A stretch of 64,000 nt of DNA from the NCBI RefSeq assembly GCF_052857255.1, contig NC_135498.1:91086757-91150756 (forward strand), in the 5' to 3' direction. This stretch comes from Amblyomma americanum (lineage: Eukaryota; Arthropoda; Arachnida; Ixodida; Ixodidae). Below, piece after piece: positions 31,845 to 43,399 of the stretch. Under the pieces are notes generated by a model. It ran no database searches and was not told where the DNA came from. It saw nothing but the letters and a program-made list of their open reading frames with translations. A program made the position numbers and the translations under genes. Positions within the stretch are counted from its first letter, which is position 1. The number at the start of each line of letters is the position of its first letter.

Positions 31845-34305
31845 GAGCCAGAGTTACTCCGCCTTTCGTTTCCTACAGCCAGAATTATTATATTGAGGCC
31901 TGATAAATGCCGATCTTACATGAATCGGTTTTGCAAAATATCGTGTAATATTGGATGTCACAAATATGCTCCAAATACCGCTCTCCAGCATCGTTTGTGT
32001 GTTTGTGTGCTTCAGTGTGTGCTGCCGAAGAATAACTGTCTTAAAATAGGCAGCCACAGAGGTCCTTGACTTGGCCACAAGCATGGAATGCTATCATTTG
32101 AGTCATACGCCTTCTTTTTATATTGATACGTGTCGCTCCGTGAGCAAAGCAGCTCACTTTCAAGGAAGCGCGTTCGGCCCCAGTACGCGCTCACGAAGCG
32201 CGATGAATAGCTTGGGCACAATTATGTGAGACGCCGTAGCAGAAGACGCGGTTGTCCCCACCCTCCACGTAGCGGAGGAGTTAGGCTCGCGCATCGAGGC
32301 ACCCTACCCCAGCCAACCGCTCTGCCCTGCGAGCCGTTGATCGGACGCGAGTCTTGTGCTGCTTCGGGATTTCACGCGATTACTATTCTGAACGCGTACC
32401 TAGTTCCCAGTGAGGGTGCTCCTATAAGATTTAAAGAACCCATAATGCTTTATATTATTGCATGACTTCTTGCTTGTTTCTTTTAATGACAAATCTCTTT
32501 TCATTTACGATGTAGCTGTGTGATTGTATTTTTTTTATTGACAATATGCCACTGCTATTTCTTATGTACTGCTCCCACCCTTCAGGCCCACTATACCAGC
32601 AGGGCCTTTTAAGTGCCGAATCAATTATCACGATGATTAACTAATCATAGCATTATAGTTTATCCTGATTAATTAGACAGTCATGCGAGCAAGCCCAGCT
32701 AGAAGGACAGGCTTGTTTTTAGGCTGAGACGCTCGTCAGCGGGATTTTGCAGAACCGTCGTCTTCGGTCGCGACGAAGAGCTACAAGCTGACGGCGTCTT
32801 GGCGTGTTCAATCCAGCGGGCGCAGCCTTCGGCAAAATGTAGCCGCAGTTCTGCTTCTGTTCCCGTCGCAGCGCTGCAGGAAGCATGGAAACAGCAGTTA
32901 ACCTAACACTGCGCAGACCTCCGTCCACAAGTGATGCAATCACCCAGCGTCGGCGTATGCGCCTGGAACAATACATGGCGTGATTGGCCTGCACACGTGT
33001 GCAATGGACGTGCGGCCATGAAATAATTATTAGATCCTGGAGATTTCTGCTTGCATCAGGCTTTCTTCACTTTTCGTTAACAGGACGTATAAGAAGGTAT
33101 ATAAATAAAGGCAAAAGAACAGTATGAAACAGTAAAAAAGGAGTATCAAAGGTGTCGACGAGGCGCGGCTAAAATTAACATCAACACTTCGCCACCAAGC
33201 GTAGGTGGGGCTTCAAAACTTCTCCTTCGATCACTCTTGTAGTTTCTCCTCCAGTTCTTCTCGACCAACAAAAAATAAACAGAGTGATAGGAGAACGCGT
33301 TCAATCCACGGTGTGTGGTTCAGTCTCATGGCAAGCTCAGCACAAAAAATGCAATTTTTGCGAGAGCAAAGGCCCAACTTCAAAAAGTCTTCCGTGAAGG
33401 TACCTGGAAGCGGTATCGTCTTATGTGCTAGTTTTTTCATGTACAGTGTACTTGTCTTCTATATTCCGAGATCAGTAATTTCTCCTGCGAACTTCACACC
33501 TCCATAATTTCTCTTAGTACAATGTAGCGCTTGAATTTACATTGTTATGAAACCTAAAACCTGTCTCACCATTGCTGCCACATGATGTCTCTCAGTGGAG
33601 CCCTTGCGTTTATTTGAATACCCCGTTTTTGATCATCGGACGCACAAAACCTAGTCGATTTGTTTCGTTTTGTTAATTGTTCGATGTTTTGCGGTATTTT
33701 TCAATTAAAGATATGCAAAGCATTCATTAGTTCCTGGGCGGTTCAAGAAGTTTGCGTACAGTCGCACAGCGTTGAAGCCCTGTCCGAAAGCATCCGTCTT
33801 TCTCTCTTAGCTTCAAATCGGTGCTCAGTGCTGTTAGACTCGTGCAGAGGAATGCAGCTGACCTTATACACCTGAGTTTCTTCCGCGAAATCTCAGTTGT
33901 TGGCAATAGTTGCAATGCCCGGATAATATATAGCATGGAGTAAATATTGCATATGTTCCGCTGTTTAAAAATATTCCAAATTAATTCCGTGCAGGTGATA
34001 CCGCCAGTCGCTACGCTTTCCGAACCGGACAGTTCCTGCTTCTCCCAGTCAACGGTCTCTACAAGGCGTTTCTAACTTCTGCGCTGTTCACGCGACGGTA
34101 CTGAACTTTATCGCTAATTAGCAGGCATATATTCGCTCTTGGTGTACATGCAGCCAAATACTGCCTAAGAGGACAGCGGCAAATGTCCCGCAATGGAAGC
34201 CTTGAGACCGCAGTCTCCAGGTAAAGAGCCTTTTTCGCTCTAGTAAGCCACCGCACGTGGCTGTCACGTATAAGGCTCATAACCTTGACGTCCTCACAAT
34301 ACGCC
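31845..34305. other. No supported gene
   Basis: Short frames only. TATA-like words cluster near 33087-33107 without a downstream gene structure. Confidence 0.45.
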
Positions 34306-34309
34306 GGCG

Positions 34310-35555
34310 CTGTTCTCTGGGGGGACTTCTTTGGGGCCCATTTGCCGCTATTTCCTTTTCTATCCGATGATATATTTGATGTGCTTTTGTGCGTTTTAAA
34401 TTGTCGCCCTCTGATTGTGTATTTCTGTCGTTTCTGATCATACTCTCTGCACGCGCTTAGTTGTTACGTATTTCTCGGAATTTGCGTATTTTGTGCGCCT
34501 TGAACGCGTTTGAGGAAATGAGCAGTAGGGCTATAGTTTCACGCACCAGCCTCACGTTTCGTATCAAAGTCAGTAAAAATAGGAAAATGGCGTCTCTTTG
34601 CTCTGGCCTATTACTGATTGTGTATACTGTTGGCTGTAAGGGGATGGCGTGTGTCTTCTATGCGGCTTCTCACCCACGCAAATATGGCAGTCGGTGAAGG
34701 GGTTAAAAGCGACTTATGCGGTTGCTACGCACAAAAGACAACGGCTAATAAGATAATTGTTTTACCAAAGTATAAGAACCAGAGGCAGCCGCATAAACAT
34801 GTAACGGCACACACGAACGCATTGACCTGCGTCCTTTCATGTTCTTGTACACTTTTCCTGTCGTTGCATGCAGAAGCAAACAGCCCTGCACGAAGCTTTA
34901 CTGATGATGCAAGAAGGGACCACCGTATACGACCGCTAGTCATTTATGAGCGCACGTTGTTCCTCTCTTATTCCACCCTTTACGGTATTTTCTTGCGAGG
35001 TTTCAAGCCGGCTTTGCTTGCGCAGCACCCCCCCCCCCACACACACACACGCACACACATACAACCACCCACTCCCTGTTAGTTGCATTGCACGGTCAGC
35101 AAACACCCCTTCGCCTCTTGACGACTGCTTCAGTGATGTCATGTAGATTTCAAGCCGCTACGAGTTTATGAAGTTTGTCGTTTTTTCTGAATCGCCTTGT
35201 GTTCGTGTCTCTTGCTCATTGATTACTGCAGTGTCCGCGTGTTGACGTCATGGAACCGTGCAAGGACTGCCGTCCTGTAGCGACCGTGCATCCGGAGCGG
35301 AGACCGGTTGCGGCCGCCTTTCGTGGAGCTGCAACGTGCCCGCCTTTAGCGAGCCTGCGTCGGCTGATGCGAACGTCCGCTCAAGATGACTGCCCCTCTT
35401 TGTGGTGGCTGTACTACTTATTGCAGCGTCATCACTTCCGGGTGCAAGCATCGCCGTCGCCATTGCAGTGAACGCCGTACGTGACCGGAGACCGGCGAAG
35501 CTTGCGCTGAATGGGGCTTCTGCTCTATGCATTTAATCTGAAAGAAAATAAATGT
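34310..35555 (+). repeat. 1.2-kb duplicated unit, copy 2
   Basis: Same-orientation copy of 6659-7915, ending in GAAAATAAATGT. It lacks the SINE that follows copy 1. Near its end (about 35384) an ATG opens a Cys-rich frame (MTAPLCGGCTTYCSVITSGC) that is shifted part-way in copy 1. Confidence 0.8.
34587..34697 (+). CDS. Signal-peptide-like small ORF in duplicated unit, copy 2
   Basis: It encodes 36 residues beginning MASLCSGLLLIVYTVGC, then KGMACVFYAASHPRKYGSR. It is hydrophobic at the start and could be a secretory signal. The stop overlaps GTGAAGG, a possible 5' splice donor at 34694. A possible acceptor (GATTACTGCAG) ends at 35231. Exons joined in phase 2 would give a protein of about 50 residues ending at a TAG shared with copy 1. 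The alternative is that this is a complete tiny ORF or no gene at all. No family is recognised. Confidence 0.3.
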   Translation: MASLCSGLLLIVYTVGCKGMACVFYAASHPRKYGSR

Positions 35556-35559
35556 TATT

Positions 35560-36840
35560 TTTCTCAAGTGTAGGCTCGACTTTGCTTGCTTCATCTTGAT
35601 GGCACGTAAGTTGTCATTCCAAGGAACTACACTATTGCTGACCATGCCTTCGCATTTTATCCAACCGTAGAAAAACCGCCGAGCAGCTAGAGAAGCAGTG
35701 GATTAGAATGCATGACTGCCATGTTTTCTGGTTTGATCAAAAAATTGCAGATTTTTAAACCACACCTCCAAAGCTCGAACAGCTGCTGATCATTTGATGT
35801 TTAACAGAAATAAACTTCACTTTGAGGCCTAATTAATAAGCTGAACCAATGCTAAAAGGCCATGGGCCATACCCTTCGATATTTAATGGATCCGCAGCCT
35901 GATGGACGCTCAGAAGAATAGACTGAATAAATCCCCGTATTTTGTTTGATAGGATTCGCCGACAGTAAAACAGTTAATAAATTTGCATGGAAAGTACAGA
36001 GCAGGTAATTCTGGCTGCTTTTCTATGCAATGGTTGGAAGTGATGTCATGGGTGCCATGATGGTGTAGCGCAGCTTCCACAGTGCAGGCGAAAGCAACTG
36101 GCGGGAAGCGGATTTAAGAAAATGCCGCACTTCTAGATTCCCTTGTCTCCCTAATTCCACCTATTCCAAGAGCATGTTAGGGAGTTTAGGGAAAAGCTGC
36201 TCTCGACGTGGCCCAGTTAACTGACGCCCGCCACGTGTGCCTTCGACAGACCTCGGCAGGGGAGCTCGTGCATGTAAGAGCATGCAGGTCGCATTGAAAA
36301 GGAAAACGGTATAAAGACACTCCAACGTGCTCATATCGCTGGGCTGTGTGGTACACCATTCCAATCGACTCGGTAAGTTTGATCTTATCGCGTCCGGAAG
36401 TTGATTGGAGCGAGTGCAGTGCCCGTAAAGTGAGCCGGGTGCACTTGGGTATACGGTTCACAGCTGCATTTTTTTTTCATTTGGGTATGCGTGTTACGAA
36501 CAGAAACTGTTTCACTATCCTTGTGTAGTCAGTCAAAACCGTCCAGACTTGTTTTGCTTAGTACTGACGTAAGAGCTAGCATTAGGGGAAATGAGTGTAA
36601 AGCTTAATAATAACGAGTAATAAATTATTGGTGTTGCATGCATTGGTGAAGAATGCTGTCACATCATATAATAGTAATATTAAACAAAATATGTCGGTGT
36701 AATTATAAAAAATGAGTTAACAATCTGAAGCGATGACGTCATCACTAATTAATGTTGTAAAAAGACGCGCGGCGCAAAACCGCATCTGCCGAAGCAGCGA
36801 CGCTGGTTTGCGCAAGAGACGCTGCTGCTGTCGCTGAAAA
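35560..36840. other. No supported gene; possible promoter
   Basis: GGTATAAAGACAC at 36308-36320 is followed 60 bp later by CTCG/GTAAGTTTG (donor at 36373). This could be a TATA promoter with a short non-coding first exon, but no downstream exon is recognised. Confidence 0.3.
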
Positions 36841-36843
36841 AAA

Positions 36844-37318
36844 GTGCACGGGCCTGCCTACTGGCTCAAGGCGAGCCACGCTCGCTGCCGCGTGCTGCAA
36901 GTAGGAGTGTTAAAGGATAGGAGAGCAAATATAGAAAGAAAAGGCGCGCGCTAATATGCCCCGAGCCGATTCCGAAGGCAGTGCTATACCGGGCCGACCC
37001 GTGCCAGAGTGCTTGAAGCCAAGCACTACGCCATATTCCAAAAATAAGTGACTCATACCTGATACCTGATTCAATATCTGCAGTGGGTCCTTGGACCTAA
37101 GATGTTAAACTTGTTTTTGGAATATTGCGGAGTGCTTGGCTTAAAGCACTCTGGCACGAGTCGGCTCGGTATTGCCCTGCCTCCGGGATCGGCCCGGGGC
37201 ATAGTAACGCGGCGCGTCTTTTCTTTCACTATTTGCTCTCCCATCCTTTACCCCTCCTACTTTTAGCACGCGGCAGAGAGCGTGGCTCGGCTTGAGCCAG
37301 TAGGACGGCCCGTGGTCT
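36844..37318. repeat. Large inverted repeat, ~200-bp arms
   Basis: The left arm is 36844-37047 and the right arm 37110-37318. Shared blocks include CCTACTGGCTCAAG, GAGAGCAAAT, GTGCCAGAGTGCTT and AATATTCCAAAAA. The spacer contains GATACCTGATTCAATATCTG. A third, direct copy of the left arm lies at 37478-37680. Confidence 0.8.
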
Positions 37319-37477
37319 TTCCTTTTACTTCTTCCTCTCAGAAACATTAGTCAGTCAGTCCAAAAAAAAGATCAATATCTTGGGCCCTAAGGACCCACAA
37401 CAGATATTAAATCAGGTATCAGATAAGATGGTGGTGCTCAAGAGATGCTGTTGCTGCCAGGAAGATAGAAAGGAAAG

Positions 37478-37680
37478 TGCACAGGCCTGCTCACTGGCTC
37501 AAGCCGAGTCACAATCGCTACCACGTGCAGATAGAAGGAGAGTTGAAAGATGGGATAGAAAGACAGGATAGTAAAGACGCGCTAAAGACAAGGCCGATCC
37601 CGGAGGTAGTGCAATACCGGGCCAACCGGTGGCGGGAGTGAAGCATCCTTCAAACTCTCCTCCACATTTCCAAAAACAAG
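37478..37680 (+). repeat. Third copy of the inverted-repeat arm
   Basis: It has the same orientation as 36844-37047 (GTGCACAGGCCTGCTCACTG through to CATTTCCAAAAACAAG). The inverse of the spacer sequence (ATTAAATCAGGTATCAGATA) lies just before it at about 37406. Confidence 0.75.
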
Positions 37681-37698
37681 TCCAACTTGGACCCGTAA

Positions 37699-38723
37699 AG
37701 GCGCGCTCACACTAGCGGGAAGCTTCCCGCAGCGGCACAGCGTCAACGTCGACGCTGCCTCGCAGCTCCTCAGAATGACGCTCACACTGCGCGCGTTTTC
37801 TCGCTGCGGTTGTCTTGGAATGTGGAGAGAGGAGGCGCTGAGGGAGGACTCGAACGAGCAGAAAGAGAAGGGGATAGTCACGTGACACCAGAGAAGACTG
37901 GAAAGTGCACCCTTTCTCGCGTCGTCGTCTTGATCGTCTGCTAGCTCCCCTCCCGTCGCCCTTTTTGTCTCGAGGATGGCTGGTTCGAGCGATGAGCTGT
38001 TGGCTACAGTAAACGTACTTATACTTTTGAAAAAGACAGCGCATCAAGACAGGACAGTGCAGAGACTGCTGCAGGTGATCGAGATTTGAGCCACGTTGGC
38101 CGAAGGGGCACCACCTTTAGCAGGCTGCGAGGTTGTCCGAGACTGGGGCTTCGCTCGCGAGGGGCGCAGCGTGGTTTACGGAGCTTCTCCCAAGCGAACT
38201 CCCCTAAAAAAAGCCGGGCGCCAGGCCGGGGGACGCTTGTACCCATTTTTACCGGTGGGTGCCCGGCGGTGGGCTTCGAACCATCCATTTCCCGGAGCCG
38301 AGACGGGCGCCCTGTCTTCATGCGCTGTCTTTTTCAAAAGTGATGCACCAACAAGCCCAAAGTTCCACCCTATTAAGTACTTATACTTGTTTGTTCGCTG
38401 CTTCTGCACCGTCGCGTCTGCACCGTCTCAAGTAGCATGTCCATGCTGGCAAAGCAGCCGCCGAGTGCCCGGCCGGCCGGCCGGCCGGACGCGCGCAGCC
38501 TCCGCCTCCGCCGACGGGGTCACTGAGCTGGGACCGACGTCACGGTTCACGGTCGGCGCCCATTGGCTGTTCTCGTCAGCGGCACGGGAAAAAAAGGTAC
38601 CGGACCCATCGCTCTGCAGGACGGCACAGCAGGCTGTCCGCGGGAGAAAAACCGGCTTGTGCGGGAAGCGGCGCGCGGAAAACGTTCTGCGTTGCGCGTT
38701 TTCCCGCTAATGTGAGCGCGCCT
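37699..38723. mobile_element. Harbinger-like non-autonomous DNA element
   Basis: The left end AGGCGCGCTCACACTAGCGG and the inverse of the right end AGGCGCGCTCACATTAGCGG form terminal inverted repeats. They are flanked on both sides by TAA (37696-37698 and 38724-38726). A 3-bp TWA target is characteristic of PIF/Harbinger elements. No transposase frame is present, so this 1025-bp element is non-autonomous. A second insertion sits inside it at 38027-38376. Confidence 0.8.
38027..38376 (-). mobile_element. Nested insertion with 12-bp target duplication
   Basis: GTACTTATACTT flanks the insert at 38015-38026 and 38377-38388. On the minus strand the insert starts near GGGCTTGTTGGTGCATCAC. It contains a 30-bp inverted pair (AAAAAGACAGCGCAT...), tRNA-like GGTTCGAAGCCCACCG and long GC-rich sequence. 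Its head resembles the palindromic insert at 28524-28681. Confidence 0.75.
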
Positions 38724-38971
38724 TAACGGACACTGCACGGGTCCGGACAATCGCGCGCTTGCGCAATAGATATCGCAGGTGCAGAGTAAATCCCAGCGAT
38801 GCCATCACTGGATGATCGCATTGTTCCCGAATGCGAAATTCTGAGCAACTTTCGTCAAAGAGCATTGTGGGTGGTGTCACAGCATTTCTGTTTGCATATA
38901 GCTTACAAGTTTTAGTCAAGTTGGAGGCCAGCTTGCGATAGGGGTTCGGGCCAATTACATGGGCAGCTTAA

Positions 38972-39260
38972 TATAGTGATAATTGGTTTGTAGGGAAGGG
39001 AAATGGTGAAATACTATACCTGTCTCATATCGGCGGACACCTGAACCGCGCCCTAAGGGAAGGGATAACGGAGGCAGTGAAAAAAGGAAGAAAGAGGTGC
39101 TGTAGTGGAGGGCTCCGGAATAAATTCGACCACCTGGGAATCTTTAACGTGCACTGACATCGCACAGCACACGGGCGCCTTAGCGTTTTGCCTCCATAAA
39201 AACGCAGCCGCCGCGGTCGGTTTCGAACCCGGGAACTCATGATCAGTAGCCGAGCGCATA
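38972..39260 (-). mobile_element. Ruka-type SINE with target-site duplication
   Basis: Minus-strand copy with B-box region and body intact but its A-box end truncated. GGCAGCTTAA flanks it at 38962-38971 and 39261-39270. Confidence 0.9.
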
Positions 39261-39274
39261 GGCAGCTTAAGTTC

Positions 39275-39755
39275 CTTGTTTTAAGGCGCAGTTGAGGCGT
39301 CCACCGAGATGTCGAGATCTGAGAGCTACTGCGTCCCTTCCTTTCCTCAAAACACATGCTTTCGCATTCTTCCACGTAAGTAGGCTTAATTGCCCTAAGA
39401 ATTGTTTCTATTTAATTTGCCGTTTCAAGTATTTATTTTTTACTTATATTATTCTGTTCGTTTTTTGATAAACTCCGTCGCCCCCGTCGACGTGTGTAGT
39501 CCGTTGCTTTGTGATTTCTATTAATGTTCGCTTTGGAATTTCGCCTGATGCTCACATCAGGCCAAGTGAACTAGGAAATGGACCCTTAAATGATCCGACC
39601 TCTGAACGATACACCACCACCACCATGCCAGAAAAGCAGCTCTCATAGGCGAGAAACACGGCCCAGAGAGGAGGAGCTGGAGGAGGGGGGAAAATGGTGG
39701 TTGTTAAGCTCTGGCAGTGCCTCCGGAGGCACTGGCTCTGGTTAAACCTGGAGTG
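39275..39755. other. No recognisable feature
   Basis: Nothing coding or repeated elsewhere was seen. A short (CAC)n run lies near 39612-39624. Confidence 0.5.
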
Positions 39756-39757
39756 AC

Positions 39758-39930
39758 GCGATAGCTACAGCTGGCCGAGTGGAACTTGGTCACGTGACCA
39801 ACCACGTGATCAGGCACGGCGCCACGCCGCCGGCCGCTGCTCCGCACCACGTGACCAACCACGTGACAGCCAGAGGGTGGCGGCGTTACCACGCTGAAGA
39901 CTCAAAATGCTACCGTAATGTAGCTATCGC
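39758..39930. mobile_element. Complete MITE with four CACGTG boxes
   Basis: The left end GCGATAGCTACA and the right end TGTAGCTATCGC form perfect 12-bp inverted repeats. Four CACGTG E-boxes lie within about 80 bp (39791-39868). The truncated relative at 9535-9787 shares the terminal repeat and core. Confidence 0.7.
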
Positions 39931-40104
39931 TACAAATTTTACTAAGGTGAAGGGGAGTTGGGCGAGCTTATGGGTGGGGCCCTCATTCCAGGGCTCCACT
40001 GGCTTGAGCTGACCCGCGGACTTGTTGTGTGAGGGCCCGTTGGTCCTCCTGGTTATCACTGGTCAGCAGCGCCTGCCACCGCTCAAAACACGTGTTTTCC
40101 ATCT

Positions 40105-40790
40105 GTAGACACGGCCGGTCTCGAGGAGGGCGCGCGATCTTTCATACGGCCTTCGCATCCGCCGCGGAAGCAATGCGTTTTTCTCTCCGGGAGTTACGCC
40201 GCCCGCCGCCGCTAGAGGCGCGACGACCCTACCGCTGGCTCCACGCCTGCATCTGCGGCGGCGCGCTGTAGCCCGCTGGTTCATAGTGAGCGCAGCACAG
40301 AAATCAAAGAAAGCAAAATGCAGATGCTTAAGCTGCGTATCTTCAACACTGTCCACATGTGCGCTGATTCTTCAGCACAAACTTCGATCGATGAAAACAT
40401 TTAAAATGAGGAATCACTCTCCCATTCCTCAGACTATGTCGAGCATTTGTGGTTTTAAACAAAGAAGGAAATAATCTGATCGCTTTCTCTCGTATATCTC
40501 ATGGTCAGTGATTAAATGACGAGTTGATTCTCAGGTCACGAGAAAGAAAACTCAGAGAACGAAAGTTTTGCGCTCGTCCCATAGAAATTTACTCTATCGC
40601 GGAAAAAATTCTCTGCTACGCGTAAGCCGTATATCCGATAGCGCCATAGCTGGTGGCTTGAGACGACACTTATAGAGTTGAAAGTCAGACTCATGTACAC
40701 TAACGTCGAACTGTCAAATAAATTGATTGCTGGGAGATAATTATATAGTACATAATAAGCCGATGTCGCTCTTCGCACGTCCTGAATGTA
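40105..40790 (+). repeat. ~0.65-kb unclassified repeat, copy 1
   Basis: It matches the reverse complement of 54240-54885 along nearly its whole length. Shared blocks include CCCGCTGGTTCATAGTGAGC, GATGAAAACATTTAAAATGA, GAGAACGAAAGTTTTGCGCT and GTCAAATAAATTGATTGCT. It has no coding frame and no visible terminal repeats. Copy 1 has a longer GC-rich left side. Confidence 0.8.
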
Positions 40791-40794
40791 CTTT

Positions 40795-42555
40795 ACTTCA
40801 CCCTCGTATACATCACAACATTCTTAGACGAGAGGGCTGTATCGATAACTCCAAAGGAAACTAACTACTAACGTGAGTGCAAGTGTCAAGAAGCATTGTA
40901 ATGCATTGTTCTCTTCCCGAAGCCAATGGCACTCGGCCTTTCAGCTTTTGTTTGCGAAACGAGAGGCCACCAAACTTCTCTGGAATGATTGTAGCCACGC
41001 ACAAATCTCTCTTCATGCTCACAATTGTCGTAAGCACATTAGGCGTCTTATGTTTCAAGTTCCTTGTCACCTTTAAATTTGCAAGGCCTAGAGCGACCGT
41101 CCTTCTAACCTTCGAGCACTTGTTTCATCGCTGCGCCGCCCTTTTTGAGACACGAGTTCGCCCAATAAACAGTTTTCGAGTTGGACGCAAGCTTTCTTGT
41201 CGTCATTCTGGCCTCTCTAACGTTACGAGAACGTAATTACAGAAGCGGCCAGTACAAGCTGCGTATGCTGCAACAGATATTGACTCGTACTGAGCATTGG
41301 AATTTCAGAAATTATGTACGTCGAATGGCTGACTTCAGCTACCATAAAGAGCGCCATTTTTTGTTGTCCACGTATATTTGACCTGCGACGTGTCCTGAAG
41401 CTGCCTAAAATATTTGGTTTAAATATCTTTGAAGAATATCTCAGAATATGCAGTTTAATGTGCAATACCCTCTATTCTCTTAAATTCAGGGACTGTTATG
41501 AACATGTAAGTATTGAAAATCTTAATTATTAGTTCTTTACATTGTAAGCTAAGCGAGCTGGTATAACGCGCATTGCAGTGAGGTTTATTAGTGGAGCTCC
41601 GTTAGGTTGCGGAAAACTTCTTTTTGTGGTGCTACTTCGTTTCCTGCATGACGTGAGGAAAGTTGATGCCCTCGGGAGGTTTTTCAAAAGCGATCACGAG
41701 GCTGCAGAAATGCAGGAGAATACTGCACAGCTGGTAGTCATCGCCTCTCAGATAAGTCTGTTCGCTGGTGAAGGCTGATATTATTGAGACAGTTCCTAAC
41801 TAATTTTGCTTTGCTGGCGGTTTGTGCCTACAGTTACTGTCAACAACTGACTTAATTTTTGCGTTGTCATCGGCTGGAACGGGCAGCCGTGAGACGCCGC
41901 CAAGCTTCAAAATGCCTTTCCCAGAGGAGATCTTGTACGTCATGTGGTAGTGCAACATGCTCTGCTCCTGCAGGCAGGGTTAGGTTCCGTCTATACCCGT
42001 TCCTTTCGCGAATGACATGATGCGTTTTCCTGGGGAGCACCATGAATTCTTACTGTCGTTGTTGTGCAAAATTAAAGCAGCTGCGCTTTAAATTTCGGGA
42101 ACTATATTTACGCTGCAGAATCCTTTACTCTCTGAAACTTGTCATCCAAGTGTTACACGTCGCATATCATTCTACACACTCATTACGACCTGTCGGAAGA
42201 CGAACTATGTAAGCTGATAGCCTTGCTTTTTAGCCAAATATAAGGGTATAACGTGCTGACGTCTGTGCTCGAAGTATATATTCGACTGTACACAGTCGGG
42301 CTAAAAGGGAGAGCGCGCAAACGTTAATCCGTTGTTTCAGATTTCTCCCAAGGCAAAGGGCCTGACTACGCAGTACTATAGCGTAGAGCGTAAGAGGTAA
42401 ATTGTATAAAGGCTTGACGGTTACCACTGACGAGGGCCGAACTAGGAGCCAGCGCGCGTTCTCCTTCCGCGTGAACGGCCATAGCAGCGGCGGAGCGGTG
42501 GGGCAGTGGCGACACCACCGAGGTGCGGCGGGAGGTGGAAACAGACCCCTTTGCG
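40795..42555. other. No supported gene
   Basis: Short frames on both strands with no recognisable content. Confidence 0.45.
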
Positions 42556-42559
42556 AGGG

Positions 42560-42740
42560 CCGTGAGAAGAAAAGCGCGCGCTCCTCTCCAGACCGGCCGT
42601 GATGTAGAGCGCTGGGTTTGGCCCTTCATCCCTAGGAAATGTGGAAGAGTGTAGGCCGGGCCTGGCACCAGGGACAGGTGTCGGAGTATAATGTTGGGTG
42701 TATGAAATGGTCTATTTAGGTTTGGAACTGTGTTCGTCTG
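42560..42740 (-). pseudogene. Possible LINE C-terminal zinc-knuckle remnant
   Basis: A minus-strand frame near 42690-42640 reads CPWCQARPTLFHIS before a stop. This resembles the Cys-x2-Cys...His knuckle near the end of I/R1-type LINE proteins. It is very short, so support is modest. Confidence 0.35.
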
Positions 42741-43084
42741 TATCTGCCGCCAAGGGACGGCATCTGGGGTGTCTAATTTCCTGTGAGGTGGAGGGAAGTG
42801 TCCCTTTGAAGACGCTGAAACTCGATAGCGAAGACCGACATGACAGCAAGAAAATGAGGGGGGGGGGGATAACAGCAAATGGGTGACAGTATAATACAAT
42901 GCGCGATAATACAATATTAGAATAATAATAAAAAAGGGGAAAGAAAATAGCAGTAATTGTGTGGCAATGCAAGTGAAAAAAAAAGGGAAACACGTCGGAA
43001 GCTATGCTTGTTATGCATGCTGCCGCCCGTTCTATGAGTCTGGGATAATTATTTGTTATATCTATTGAGTGTGTAAGCATGACA

Positions 43085-43375
43085 GCCGGCCTACTGTTTC
43101 GTTAATGCCACTCGAGACTGTGTTAAATTTGTGAATCAGGTACGATTCACAGCTCTCGTGGTCATAATTTGTTTTGAACTTCGATTGGAGTACAATAGCT
43201 GTAAAGTTATCGAATGGGTGCCCAAGGTTGTTGATGTGTTTTGAAAGTGGGAGATTTGGCTGGGGGGTATCCGCACATGTGATATTTGGTTGTTGATGCG
43301 AATTATGAACGGTGTAACTGTCCGCCCCACGTACTGAGCTTCACAGGTGCCACATTGTTGTCTATCTCCTTTCAA
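43085..43375 (-). pseudogene. Penelope-like GIY-YIG endonuclease remnant
   Basis: The minus-strand frame starts MKGDRQQCGTCEAQYVGRTV, where Cys-x2-Cys followed by QYVGRT matches the zinc-binding and GIY-YIG start of Penelope-like elements. SHFQNTSTTLGTHSITLQLL follows. Beyond a frame change, YLIHKFNT and SGINETVGRLSCLHT give the C-terminal end. The reverse-transcriptase part is absent. Confidence 0.55.
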
Positions 43376-43399
43376 CTTTCGATGAGTGAGGTTACGGCG

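Noticed and set aside
36308..36378. TATA promoter with non-coding first exon
   Set aside because: TATA and donor words are present, but no downstream exon or gene was found; noted only as possible.
42366..42914. 182-codon minus-strand ORF as a protein gene
   Set aside because: It crosses LINE-like sequence in a different frame and shows no domain.
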